Shown: positions 53,979 to 62,894 of the stretch, piece by piece
How positions within the stretch are numbered: the first letter of the stretch is position 1
Layout: every line of letters begins with the position of its first letter
From: Caloramator sp. E03
Lineage (GTDB): Bacteria; Bacillota; Clostridia; Clostridiales; Caloramatoraceae
Assembly (NCBI RefSeq): GCF_006016075.1
Contig: NZ_CP040093.1
Coordinates: 1,054,001-1,118,000, forward strand
DNA length: 64,000 nucleotides
Reading direction: 5' to 3'
Notes under the pieces: generated by a model
Databases searched by the model: none
The model's input: the letters and a program-made list of their open reading frames with translations, nothing else
Told to the model about the DNA's origin: nothing
Program-made: the position numbers and the translations under genes

Positions 53979-55571
53979 TCACCCTTTTGATTTCTCATAA
54001 ATATTTCTATAAATCTCTTCATATATTTTTACAATATTGTCCCAATCTCTATTGCTTTCAACCCATTTTCTTGATTTATTTCCCAAACTTATTTTAAAGT
54101 CTTTGTTTAAATATAAAAGCTGAATTTTCCTGCATAAATCTTCAATTGTATTATTAAAGATTAGCCCGTTTACTTCAGGGATTATAATTTCCTTCATAGC
54201 ATCTACATCAGAACATACAACTGCTTTGCCACAAGCCATAGCCTCAAGAGGCTTCAATGGAGTTACCATATCAGTAACCTTCTTTTTCAACCTTGGGTAT
54301 ACACATATATCAAAAGCAGAGTAAAATTGTACAACCTGGTTATGAGGTATTTTCCCTATGAAAATAATTGAATCCTGAAGAGAAAGTTCTCTTGAAAGTT
54401 CTTCTAAGTTTTTTCTACTTTCGCCTTCTCCCACAATAACAAGTCTAATATCTGAATATCCCTTCTTTTTAAGACATCTTAAAGCTTCAATAAGGTTCTG
54501 CAGCCCTTCATAATTTACTATACTTCCTATATAGCCTATAACAAAGCAGTTATACAAATTATATTTCTCTTTAATTAATTTATCAGGTTCTAAAGGTACA
54601 AAACGGTTGCAATCTACACCGTTAGGGACTATATAAATTTTATTTTCGTCAACTCCTCGGCTTATAAGCTCTTCTTTTAAATGTTCGCATATAACCACTA
54701 CAATATCGGCTTCATAAGATAGATATGTTTCAATAAGCTGAGACAGGCTAAATTCTTCAGAAAAAGCAAAAAGAGGTTCCTTTGATGCTTTAGATAATTC
54801 CCAAAATCCTCTTATTTCATATACAAAAGGCCTATTGTTCCCTCTGGCAGCGTTGAGGGCAGATAAGCCTATAACATAGTTCGAAGCAGCATGTATTATA
54901 TGTGGAGATTCCTTTGCTACTACATAACTTATAGCACCTGAAAAGTGTGATATATATTGTTTTATTGGGGTACAGCGCATAAATTCATTTAAATAAGGTC
55001 TATAGTAGTGTATATCATCAAAGGTTTCCAACAGGATTTTCTGGGAATTTAATATAGCGTTTGGGAAAAAATCATTAGGGAAACCCGGTCTTGTAACAGC
55101 AACAGGCTTAAATCCATATTCCTTTTGTTTTTTTATTATATAATCAGAGCGAATACTATAACCGTTATTCACATAAGGCATAGACGTATTTAAAACATGG
55201 AGAATTTTATTATATCCATCCATGTTGTAGATAGTATATTTATTTTTTATATATGGTGATGGGGATTTATGAGAAGTATCATTCAATAGTGCAAGTTTTT
55301 CTTTGCTAATATTGAGTTCCATATATAGAGAGTTTTTCTTAGGCTGAAGTTCTATCAATTTTTTTAAGATATCAATACTATAGGATATGCAGCCTATATC
55401 TTTAAGCCTTTGATATAATTTTTTTCCTACGTCACTCTTTATATTTCCATTGCTTTTATTAAAACGAAGTATTAAATCCTGTATTTCCTTTAAATTGTCT
55501 ATAAGCTCTGTTTCATATTCTTTTGAGGATTTTTGAAGCATTTTATTAAAATAGTTAAACATATAATCCAT
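53979..55571 (-). CDS. family 4 glycosyltransferase
   Basis: 530 residues from the ATG at 55571 (AGGTGA five bases upstream; another ATG at 55586 has no site). The first 120 residues are helical and unassigned. The GT-B fold covers about 125-525: LHVLNTSMPYVNNGYSIRSD is the usual N-terminal strand. The C-terminal donor domain has IYIVPNGVDCNRFVP, GYIGSIVNYEGLQNLIEAL and PLKPLEAMACGKAVVCSDVD with the conserved E-x7-E type segment. It transfers a sugar from a nucleotide donor to a surface glycan. Upstream of the heparinase-like gene in a two-gene operon. Confidence 0.9.
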   Translation of the reverse strand: MDYMFNYFNKMLQKSSKEYETELIDNLKEIQDLILRFNKSNGNIKSDVGKKLYQRLKDIGCISYSIDILKKLIELQPKKNSLYMELNISKEKLALLNDTSHKSPSPYIKNKYTIYNMDGYNKILHVLNTSMPYVNNGYSIRSDYIIKKQKEYGFKPVAVTRPGFPNDFFPNAILNSQKILLETFDDIHYYRPYLNEFMRCTPIKQYISHFSGAISYVVAKESPHIIHAASNYVIGLSALNAARGNNRPFVYEIRGFWELSKASKEPLFAFSEEFSLSQLIETYLSYEADIVVVICEHLKEELISRGVDENKIYIVPNGVDCNRFVPLEPDKLIKEKYNLYNCFVIGYIGSIVNYEGLQNLIEALRCLKKKGYSDIRLVIVGEGESRKNLEELSRELSLQDSIIFIGKIPHNQVVQFYSAFDICVYPRLKKKVTDMVTPLKPLEAMACGKAVVCSDVDAMKEIIIPEVNGLIFNNTIEDLCRKIQLLYLNKDFKISLGNKSRKWVESNRDWDNIVKIYEEIYRNIYEKSKG

Positions 55572-55867
55572 TTCATTCACCTGCATCTTATAATGTTTTA
55601 TAAATTTTCTATCTGCCTTAAAATTCCCCTTTAATTATGAAAAATTTTATAGAAGCTTTCTATATTTATATCTTTTATATCTGATATTATCTTCTCATGA
55701 GCATAAGCCAACGCATTATGATTTAAAGTTTAGCAAGCTGATACATTATCCTCACTCTATAGAATTTATTCCCCCACCCTAATAAATAATATGAAGATTC
55801 ACTTATTTTGGTGTGTCAAAAAATGTAATAACATGGCAGATAAATGCATAATACGTGTACAAGCTTA

Positions 55868-56095
55868 GGGACAGTTAGTGTGAAAATGTCCATTTACAAA
55901 AAAGGAAAAAAGTACAAGCCAAGGGACGGTTACTTATTTCATACACAATATCTGCAAAATTAGGGGGACATGTATAAAATATTATGTCTATTATTTAATA
56001 TAATAAGTAACCGTCCCTTCTGTTACCTTTGAAAAAACACAAACTTTTTCATTCCGTCGTTGTGGCTACTTTTAGTCATGACCTGTTACTTATTT
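55868..56095 (+). repeat. family A long repeat, copy 3
   Basis: Starts GGGACAGTTAGTGTGAAAAT and ends GACCTGTTACTTATT; internal arms intact. A TAG replaces CAG at about 55960, so the short ORF seen in copies 1, 2 and 4 is broken here. It lies in the 775-bp gap 55572-56346, which has no gene; 55587-55860 shows nothing recognisable. Confidence 0.9.
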
Positions 56096-56111
56096 ATTGA
56101 TTTATAAAAAA

Positions 56112-56176
56112 ACACCCAGCTAACAAATAGCAAACTTAACTATGTAAGTTTGTCACTTGCCAACTGGGTAGCACTT
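56112..56176. repeat. family C repeat
   Basis: AACACCCAGCTAAC ... TTTGTCACTTGCCAACTGGG then GTAGCACTTTTTT. The outer ACCCAG/CTGGGT arms pair, and an AAACTTA/TAAGTTT stem lies inside. Confidence 0.65.
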
Positions 56177-56180
56177 TTTT

Positions 56181-56340
56181 CCTCTTTTCTCCTTTCTCCG
56201 GTGCCTGGGAAGGCTCCGAAAAATAGCAGATTAAAATTTGCTGTAACAATATATAGTAGCGCATAATAGTATTGAAATACTATATATCGTATGTTTTTCA
56301 ATAAAACTTTATTTTTTCGGAGGTCTCCCTGGCACCTTTT
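56181..56340. repeat. family B repeat interrupted by an insertion
   Basis: TTTTCTCCTTTCTCC and GGTGCCTGG at the left end (to 56208); CCTGGCACCTTTT at the right (from 56328). Removing the insert and one CCTGG restores the usual palindrome. The panD stop is 7 bp away. Confidence 0.85.
56209..56327. mobile_element. 119-bp MITE-like insertion with 5-bp target duplication
   Basis: Flanked by CCTGG direct repeats (56204-56208 and 56328-56332). The ends are imperfect inverted repeats: GAAGGCTCCGAAAAA against GAGACCTCCGAAAAA. The inside is AT-rich with a TATATAGTA/AATACTATATA hairpin region and no ORF. It is too small to be autonomous. Confidence 0.75.
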
Positions 56341-56346
56341 TGAGCT

Positions 56347-56727
56347 TTATACTACCATTCCCTCTCTTTCCTGTATAATCCTCTCTACCCTATTATTATC
56401 ATCTACAAGCACAACTTTAGGCTTTATATCCTTTGCCTCACTATAGTCAACAAAGCAGTAGGACATTATTATTACCTTATCCCCAGGATGAACAAGCCTT
56501 GCTGCTGCACCGTTAAGACAAATCTGCCCTTTTCCTCTTTCTCCCTTTATAACATAGGTATCAAACCTTTTACCGTTGTTTATGTTTACAATCTGAACCC
56601 TTTCGTTTTCCAAAAGGTCTGCCGCATCCATTAAATCCTCATCTATTGTAATGCTTCCAACATAGTTAAGGTTTGCCTCTGTAACCGTTGCCCTGTGTAT
56701 CTTTGACTTTAGCATATTTAAAAGCAT
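56347..56727 (-). CDS. panD: aspartate 1-decarboxylase
   Basis: 126 residues, full length. It self-cleaves at Gly24-Ser25 in [18 protein letters not shown] to make the pyruvoyl group. Also present are the [18 protein letters not shown] segment and [20 protein letters not shown]. It makes beta-alanine from aspartate. It is the last gene of the pantothenate operon, 17 bp after panC. RBS AAAGGAGG-like precedes the ATG. Confidence 0.97.
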   Translation of the reverse strand: MLLNMLKSKIHRATVTEANLNYVGSITIDEDLMDAADLLENERVQIVNINNGKRFDTYVIKGERGKGQICLNGAAARLVHPGDKVIIMSYCFVDYSEAKDIKPKVVLVDDNNRVERIIQEREGMVV

Positions 56728-56744
56728 AATATCCTCCTTTACAT

Positions 56745-57596
56745 CTAATCATTACATTTTATTTTAATATTATCTATAAGCCTTGTTTTGCCTATTTTAA
56801 CTGCAAGGGCGATTAAAACCTCGCCTTTAATTATATTTATAGGCTTTAAATTTTCAGTATCAACAAATTCAACATAATCAATCTTTGCATCCTTTGCAGT
56901 ATTTATAAGTTTTATCATCTCGTCCCTAATTATTTTTACATCCCTCTCTCCCTTATCTATCATATTCTTTGCAAGGTTTAAGGATTTATAAAGGTTTAGG
57001 GCCTGTACTCTTTCATCCTCATTAAGATATGTATTTCTCGAGCTTAGTGCAAGTCCGTCCCTTTCCCTCACTATTGGGCATCCTACAACTTCAACATCCA
57101 TATTCAAATCCTCAACCATTCTTTTTATTACAATAAGCTGCTGAGCGTCCTTTTCCCCAAAGTATGCCCTGTCAGGCTTTACTATATTAAAAAGCTTTGT
57201 AACAACCGTTGCAACGCCTCTAAAATGCCCTGGCCTTGAAGCACCGCAAAGCCCCTCTGTTAAATTTAAAACCTCAACATAGGTTGAATAATTATCCTTA
57301 TACATATCTTGGCTCTCTGGCATAAATATAATATCACACCCTGCATCAAGGCATACTTTTTTATCCCTCTCCTCATCCCTTGGATATCTTTCAAAATCCT
57401 CCCCCGGTCCAAACTGAGTAGGATTTACAAATATGCTGACTACAACAGTATCGTTTTCTAATCTTGCCCTTTCAATAAGGCTTTTATGCCCATCGTGAAG
57501 ATATCCCATAGTAGGCACAAAGCCTATGCTCTTTTTAGTATTTTTAATATCCCAAATAACGCTTTTCATCTCCGTTACGCTTCTTATTATTTCCAT
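56745..57596 (-). CDS. panC: pantothenate synthetase
   Basis: 283 residues from the ATG at 57596, which has GGAGG five bases upstream and gives the normal family length; a longer reading to 57671 is rejected. Nucleotidyl-transferase fold: [15 protein letters not shown] holds the HxGH motif (HDGH). [29 protein letters not shown] and ALSSRNTYL (KMSKS counterpart) follow. It joins pantoate and beta-alanine using ATP. It is 138 bp after panB. Confidence 0.97.
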   Translation of the reverse strand: MEIIRSVTEMKSVIWDIKNTKKSIGFVPTMGYLHDGHKSLIERARLENDTVVVSIFVNPTQFGPGEDFERYPRDEERDKKVCLDAGCDIIFMPESQDMYKDNYSTYVEVLNLTEGLCGASRPGHFRGVATVVTKLFNIVKPDRAYFGEKDAQQLIVIKRMVEDLNMDVEVVGCPIVRERDGLALSSRNTYLNEDERVQALNLYKSLNLAKNMIDKGERDVKIIRDEMIKLINTAKDAKIDYVEFVDTENLKPINIIKGEVLIALAVKIGKTRLIDNIKIKCND

Positions 57597-57733
57597 AATA
57601 TCCTCCATCCTGCCGCTTTTAAGTGGCACAATATTTATTTTGCTAATGTAATTATTAATATAATTAAGCAAGCCATTTTGGTATAGATATAAGTTTGTGC
57701 TTATAAAACAAAAATTTTAATTGTCTTATTTTA

Positions 57734-58570
57734 CTAATACAGCTTTTTTATCTCATCGGAAATTTCTTTATTAAGCTTAAAAGAATGTGCATCCTCAGGG
57801 AATTTTCCCTCTCTTACATCTTCAATATATTCTAAAATTCCAGACTTTATCTCCTCCCCAAGATTTCTATACCTTTTTACAAACTTTGGAGTAAAATCGC
57901 TAAAAAGTCCAAGCATATCGTTTATAACAAGTATTTGTCCATCGCAGTATTTTCCTGCACCGATGCCTATGGTTGGGATTGATATGGATTCAGTAATAAT
58001 TTTAGCAACCTCATCAGGTACAGCCTCTAAAACTATAGAAAATACCCCGGCCTCCTCAAGATACTTTGCATCATCTATAAGCTTTTTTATCTGCTCCTTT
58101 GATTTACCTTGCACCTTAAAGCCCCCAAGCATATTTACCGACTGGGGAGTTAAGCCTATATGCCCCATAACAGGAATTTGTGCCTTTATTATGGCCTTTA
58201 CCTTATCTAAAACCTCAATTCCACCCTCAAGCTTTACAGCGTGGCATCCTCCCTCCTGAATGAGCCTTCCTGCGTTTTTTACAGAATCTTCAACTGATAT
58301 ATGATATGAAAGAAAAGGCATATCTCCAACTATAAGTGCATTTTTAGCCCCTCGTCTTACTGCCTTTATATGATGAATCATATCATCAATTGTAACGGAT
58401 AATGTGTTTTCATAGCCTAATGCAACCATGCCAAGGGAATCACCTACTAATATTCCATCAATTCCTGCCTCATCAACAAGCTTTGCAAAGGAATAATCAT
58501 AGGCTGTAAGCATAGTAAGCTTTATACCCTTTTCCTTTGCCTCTTTAAAAGTTGCAACTGTATTTTTCAT
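57734..58570 (-). CDS. panB: 3-methyl-2-oxobutanoate hydroxymethyltransferase
   Basis: 278 residues. [20 protein letters not shown], then [19 protein letters not shown] with the Mg-binding Asp, VKLEGG, and [20 protein letters not shown] are all hallmarks. It makes ketopantoate from 2-ketoisovalerate and methylene-THF. The start overlaps the stop of the upstream DUF2520 gene by one base, so they are coupled. Confidence 0.98.
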   Translation of the reverse strand: MKNTVATFKEAKEKGIKLTMLTAYDYSFAKLVDEAGIDGILVGDSLGMVALGYENTLSVTIDDMIHHIKAVRRGAKNALIVGDMPFLSYHISVEDSVKNAGRLIQEGGCHAVKLEGGIEVLDKVKAIIKAQIPVMGHIGLTPQSVNMLGGFKVQGKSKEQIKKLIDDAKYLEEAGVFSIVLEAVPDEVAKIITESISIPTIGIGAGKYCDGQILVINDMLGLFSDFTPKFVKRYRNLGEEIKSGILEYIEDVREGKFPEDAHSFKLNKEISDEIKKLY

Positions 58571-59442
58571 TACTTATCTCCCCTTAACATTTTTTCTATT
58601 TTATTTAGCTTTTCCATTTTCTCCATGCAATCTTCATCTTTGCATCTTTTTAGTTTTTCCATTTCAATATTTAGTGCTGTAAGTCCTAAACTTTTATATA
58701 TTTCCTTATATTTTTCAATACTGTCAAGATGAAGCTTTATAGTGTTGTAATCTCCCCTGACTATTGGCCCTGTTAAAGAATCTTCAACACCCTTTTCTTT
58801 TATGTTTAAAATAGCTCCCTGCATAAGTGGATATATTGCATCAACTATAAACTTTTCATCCATATTGCACTCTAACAGTATTTCCTTGGAAATCTTGGCT
58901 AAAGACACGATATAATTTGAAGCAAATACTGCCGCTGCATGATATTTTGCCTTATCATTTTTATCTATTAAAAAATATTTAAGCCCTGCCAAATCTAAAA
59001 AAGATTTTATGTTATTTATATTTTCTCCTTCTACAGAAAAAATAACATCCTTTAAGTATTTATAACATTCTCTATCGGTAAAGGGATAAAGGGGATGAAG
59101 GGAATAGGAAAAAACCCCAATCTTTTTTGCATCACAAAAAACATCGGTGGTTAAACACCCGCTCATATGAAATATGCTTTTTCCTTTTAAATCAAAATTT
59201 TTAATGCTCTCCCAAAGGGATGATATAACATTATCAGGAGTTGTAATGAATATGTAGTCACAGGATAGGATTAGCTCCTCTAAGGATAAAACCTTTGTTT
59301 TTGTAAAGTCTGCAGCACTTTGACATGATAAAATAGACCTGCTGTAATAACCTTCAACATCAAGTCCTCTTTCAGTAAGATAGCGTCCAAAGGCACAACC
59401 TACCTTTCCAGCGCCAATAAAACCTATTTTCATTTTTTCCAC
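58570..59442 (-). CDS. putative ketopantoate reductase, PanG-like (Rossmann + DUF2520)
   Basis: 290 residues. NAD(P)-binding Rossmann start [56 protein letters not shown]; and a helical DUF2520 C domain with [20 protein letters not shown] and [17 protein letters not shown]. It differs from classic PanE. A PanG family with this build replaces PanE in some bacteria, and here it leads the panBCD operon, which has no panE. So it probably reduces ketopantoate to pantoate with NADPH. RBS AGAGGTGG precedes the ATG. The last 40 residues are Lys/Glu-rich. Confidence 0.8.
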   Translation of the reverse strand: MEKMKIGFIGAGKVGCAFGRYLTERGLDVEGYYSRSILSCQSAADFTKTKVLSLEELILSCDYIFITTPDNVISSLWESIKNFDLKGKSIFHMSGCLTTDVFCDAKKIGVFSYSLHPLYPFTDRECYKYLKDVIFSVEGENINNIKSFLDLAGLKYFLIDKNDKAKYHAAAVFASNYIVSLAKISKEILLECNMDEKFIVDAIYPLMQGAILNIKEKGVEDSLTGPIVRGDYNTIKLHLDSIEKYKEIYKSLGLTALNIEMEKLKRCKDEDCMEKMEKLNKIEKMLRGDK

Positions 59443-59562
59443 CTCTTTAAATTAGTCCCACTCCAAAGGATATGGGCTAATTCTATTTTAGCACGAAACT
59501 TTTTATATATTTTAGTTTGTAATAAAAATTTAATAATATTTATATGAACTTGTCACTTTTTT

Positions 59563-59792
59563 GGGGGGACGGTTAGTGTGAAAATGTCCATTTACAAAAA
59601 AGGAAAAAAGTATAAGCCAAGGGACGGTTACTTATTTCATACACAATATCTGCAAAATCAGGGGGACATGTATAAAATATTATATCTATTATTTAATATA
59701 ATAATTAACCGTCCCTGCTGTTGCCTTTGATAAGCCTAAAACTTTTTCATGCCGTCGTTGTGGCTACTTTTAGTCATGACCTGTTACTTATT
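59563..59792 (+). repeat. family A long repeat, copy 4
   Basis: Starts GGGGGGACGGTTAGTGTGAA, ends GACCTGTTACTTATTTT. One arm has drifted (ATAATTAACCGTCCCTGC). It sits in the gap 59443-59882 between the pan operon promoter region and the terminator at 59828; no gene there. Confidence 0.9.
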
Positions 59793-59827
59793 TTATTTAA
59801 TTCTTAGCAATAACAAGCATAAAAAAG

Positions 59828-59868
59828 CACCCAGATTGAAATGACAATTTGTCATTTCAATCTGGGTG
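59828..59868 (-). terminator. terminator of the sugar ABC/Gfo-Idh operon
   Basis: A perfect 19-bp stem (CACCCAGATTGAAATGACA and complement) with a 3-base loop, followed on the minus strand by GCTTTTTT, 15 bp after the dehydrogenase stop. Confidence 0.92.
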
Positions 59869-59882
59869 ACAAACCTTTCTAT

Positions 59883-60917
59883 CTACAATCTAATTTTAAT
59901 ACCTTTTTTTGATGATTCTATTGCAGCAAAAACAACCTTTAATACCTTTAATCCATCTTCACCAGTTATAAGTGGTCTTCTTTTTTCAAGTATTGAAGAT
60001 ATAAATTCATCAATTATTCCTGTACTTGTTTGATTGTCATTAGTCTGAATAGCTCCTGTCCTATATAATATTTCATCTCCATTAAATTTTGTTATTATAA
60101 TTTGATATGAAGGATCACCATAAATTTTCATTATACCCTTTTCACAGTATAATGTTGTGCTATTATCTTCGTTACCATAATAAGTCCAGCTAAAAGCTGC
60201 AGTACCAAGTGAGCCTTTTTCCGTTCTTAAAATACATACCATATTGTCACTAACTTCTATTTTATTACCTTTATCATCCTTTTTATCAAGTGTGCTCTCA
60301 AAAGAACTAACCTCAACTATGTCATCTTCAAGAAGATATCTTATAAGATCAATCTTATGAATACCTAAATCCCCTGCAACTCCAAGAACTGAGCGATTTT
60401 TATTAAAAAACCATGTTGAATTGCTTTTATTTACACTCCAGTATTCAGGTCCCTTGTGGCCAAAAACAGTATGAAAAGTTAATACTCTTCCAAGCTCTCC
60501 ACTTTTTAAAATCTCCTTTGCTTTTATATGCCCTGCCGCAAGTCTTTGATTATGATCAATCATAAGTATTTTACCAGTTTCATTGCTTGCTTTAACCATT
60601 TCCTCAGCTAATTCAACTGATATTGCCATAGGTTTTTCACATAATACATGCTTATTATTTCTAAGAGCTTTACAAGTTACAATATGGTGCATCTCATTTG
60701 TAGAACAATCACTTATAGCATCAATATTAGGATCCTCTATTATTTCTTCATAGCTTTTGGCAACATACCCTCCATATTTTTCAACCATTTTTTCTGCTCT
60801 TTCTTCATTAGGATCATAAAATGCTACAATTTGGACATTGGGATTATTAGCATACTCAGGTGCATGCCTATACTGACATATAGATCCACAACCTACTATT
60901 CCAACTTTAATTTTCAT
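59883..60917 (-). CDS. Gfo/Idh/MocA-family oxidoreductase
   Basis: 344 residues. Rossmann NAD(P) site VGIVGCGSICQYRHAPEYAN; DAISDCSTNEMHH; the family EKP motif in HVLCEKPMAISVELAEEM with the catalytic Lys; and a C-terminal alpha/beta domain with GDLGIHKIDLIRYLL. It oxidises or reduces a sugar or cyclitol hydroxyl. It lies at the end of the transporter operon, 49 bp after the isomerase-like gene. That suggests entry of an imported sugar by oxidation (inositol-like or 3-keto-sugar chemistry); the substrate is unknown. Confidence 0.92.
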   Translation of the reverse strand: MKIKVGIVGCGSICQYRHAPEYANNPNVQIVAFYDPNEERAEKMVEKYGGYVAKSYEEIIEDPNIDAISDCSTNEMHHIVTCKALRNNKHVLCEKPMAISVELAEEMVKASNETGKILMIDHNQRLAAGHIKAKEILKSGELGRVLTFHTVFGHKGPEYWSVNKSNSTWFFNKNRSVLGVAGDLGIHKIDLIRYLLEDDIVEVSSFESTLDKKDDKGNKIEVSDNMVCILRTEKGSLGTAAFSWTYYGNEDNSTTLYCEKGIMKIYGDPSYQIIITKFNGDEILYRTGAIQTNDNQTSTGIIDEFISSILEKRRPLITGEDGLKVLKVVFAAIESSKKGIKIRL

Positions 60918-60966
60918 AAATAGCCCCCTCTTTTTTAATTAATACCTGCCTCCCCGTAATATCAAA

Positions 60967-61893
60967 TTATATATACTTTCTTAAAAAATTTTTCCCTAAT
61001 TCAAGTCCTTCTTTGATTTTTTCTATTGAGCCCTCATATTCCTTATCCTCATGTTCTATACTAATTACTCCATCATAATTTATTTCTCTTAACGTTCTAA
61101 AAAACTCATCCCAATTAATTTGTCCCCTTCCTGGTATCCTTCCAAAGTTCCATCCATTATCCCATTCATTCATCTTATTTATCTGTTTACCAAATATGCT
61201 GTAATATGAAAGCATTTCTTCTTTAATTTCTGTATCTTTGGCATGAATATGAAATATTTTATTTTTATAATCCTTTAGTGCTCTAATATAATCTACTTTA
61301 AGCCAAACAAGATGAGAAGGATCAAAATTGAGCCCAAAATTATCATAAGGGAGTCTTCTAAACATTTCATCCCAAAGTTCTGGTGAATAAGAAATAGTAC
61401 CTGAAAACCCATCCTTATTCCATCCAATCATCGGGCAATTCTCTATAATTATCTTTACATTTCTTTCCTTTGCATAATCAAGTATTTCACTAAAAACTGT
61501 TTCAAATAGCTTAAAATTATCATTTATAGTAAGCTTCATATTCCTTCCAATAAATGTTCCAACCATTTCTACATCTAAAAGCTGTGCAGCATCAATTACC
61601 TTTTTTAAATGATTATGATAGGATTTTCTTATCTTTAAATCTTCATGAAGGTTATTATCATAATAAGCCAGTGATGAAATAAAAATATTCTCTCTTTTAA
61701 GAATCATCTTTAATTTTTCAGCAATCTTTTCATCAAAATTTTCAACATCAATATCTGTACCTGAATAATCTCTTGTATTTACTTTAGGCCAGCATGATAC
61801 TTCAATGCAGTCAAACCCTTGTTTTTTTGCCCATATTATCTTTTCTTCAATTGGTATATCCCCAAGGCAACCTGTTAAAAATCCTAATTTCAT
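60967..61893 (-). CDS. sugar phosphate isomerase/epimerase family protein
   Basis: 308 residues of the xylose-isomerase-like TIM barrel (AP_endonuc_2). It has KLGFLTGCLGDIPIEEKI, GFDCIEVSCWPKVNTRDYSG, IIIENCPMIGW (metal-binding Glu), LNFDPSHLVW, IFHIHAKDTEI (His/Asp ligands) and VISIEHEDKEYEGS. Residues for one divalent metal are present. It is probably an epimerase, isomerase or dehydratase acting with the Gfo/Idh enzyme next to it. RBS TAGGAGG precedes the ATG. Confidence 0.92.
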   Translation of the reverse strand: MKLGFLTGCLGDIPIEEKIIWAKKQGFDCIEVSCWPKVNTRDYSGTDIDVENFDEKIAEKLKMILKRENIFISSLAYYDNNLHEDLKIRKSYHNHLKKVIDAAQLLDVEMVGTFIGRNMKLTINDNFKLFETVFSEILDYAKERNVKIIIENCPMIGWNKDGFSGTISYSPELWDEMFRRLPYDNFGLNFDPSHLVWLKVDYIRALKDYKNKIFHIHAKDTEIKEEMLSYYSIFGKQINKMNEWDNGWNFGRIPGRGQINWDEFFRTLREINYDGVISIEHEDKEYEGSIEKIKEGLELGKNFLRKYI

Positions 61894-61922
61894 AGATATA
61901 TCCTCCTAATTTAATATATAAA

Positions 61923-62894
61923 TTACTCTTTTTTCTGTAATAAGACTGCAGTTATTATTATTAATCCTTTAACTAATCCCTGAAGATAAGGTGATACGTT
62001 CATAAGATTTAATGTATTATTTAAAACACCAAGAATTAATATTCCAAAAAAAGTACCTATAACCTTACCCTTACCTCCAGACATCCTTGTCCCACCAATT
62101 ATAACACCAGCTATTGCATCAAGCTCATAGGATATTCCTGAACTTGCAGAAGAAATTGAATTTAGTCTTGAAGATTCAATTACTGCTGAAAGTGCTGTTA
62201 ATGTAGAACAAATCATATAAACTATGATTTTTATTTTATCTATATTTATAGCAGAAAGAAGTGCCGCCTTTTCATTGCTTCCAATTGCATAAACATACCG
62301 TCCAAATTTAGTTTTTTGTGAAAGGATAATCATAAGTATTGTAAGAAAAAGAAATATAAAAATAGGATAAGCTATACCTACAATCTCACCGTTTGCAATT
62401 TGTATATACTTTGGAACTTTTCCAGATATACTTCCACCTTTTGATATATATAATATTAAAGATCTTGCCGATGCCATAATACCCAGCGTTACAATAAAAG
62501 GAGTAATTTTACCTTTAGTTATTAAAAGCCCATTTATTAGTCCTATAGTAGCTCCTGATAACAATGCACAAAGTACCGATATTAATACACTTCCAGTCTT
62601 ATTTAAAGTAATTAATGAAATACCTCCAACAAGAGCCAATACCGATCCTACTGAAAGATCAATCCCTCCTGTTAGAATTACAAGAGACATTCCAAGTGAA
62701 ATTATTCCTATAATAGATGCCTGTCTGATAATATTAATTATGTTTGCTTTAGTTAAAAAATCTTTATTAATTACTGCAACAATTGTTACAATGATAAAAA
62801 AAGCAACAACAACACTATAATTTGTCCAAAACCATAAAAATTTAGAGATTAAATATTTACTTTTTTTATTTTTAACTACTTCACTTTCAATCAT
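61923..62894 (-). CDS. sugar ABC transporter permease (RbsC-like)
   Basis: 323 residues. After an N-terminal basic stretch there are about nine membrane helices, with GMSLVILTGGIDLSVGSVLA and LDAIAGVIIGGTRMSGGKG, parallel to rbsC in this window. It forms the channel of the second sugar importer. The start overlaps the ATPase stop (ATGA), and it is 29 bp before the isomerase gene. Confidence 0.95.
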   Translation of the reverse strand: MIESEVVKNKKSKYLISKFLWFWTNYSVVVAFFIIVTIVAVINKDFLTKANIINIIRQASIIGIISLGMSLVILTGGIDLSVGSVLALVGGISLITLNKTGSVLISVLCALLSGATIGLINGLLITKGKITPFIVTLGIMASARSLILYISKGGSISGKVPKYIQIANGEIVGIAYPIFIFLFLTILMIILSQKTKFGRYVYAIGSNEKAALLSAINIDKIKIIVYMICSTLTALSAVIESSRLNSISSASSGISYELDAIAGVIIGGTRMSGGKGKVIGTFFGILILGVLNNTLNLMNVSPYLQGLVKGLIIITAVLLQKKE

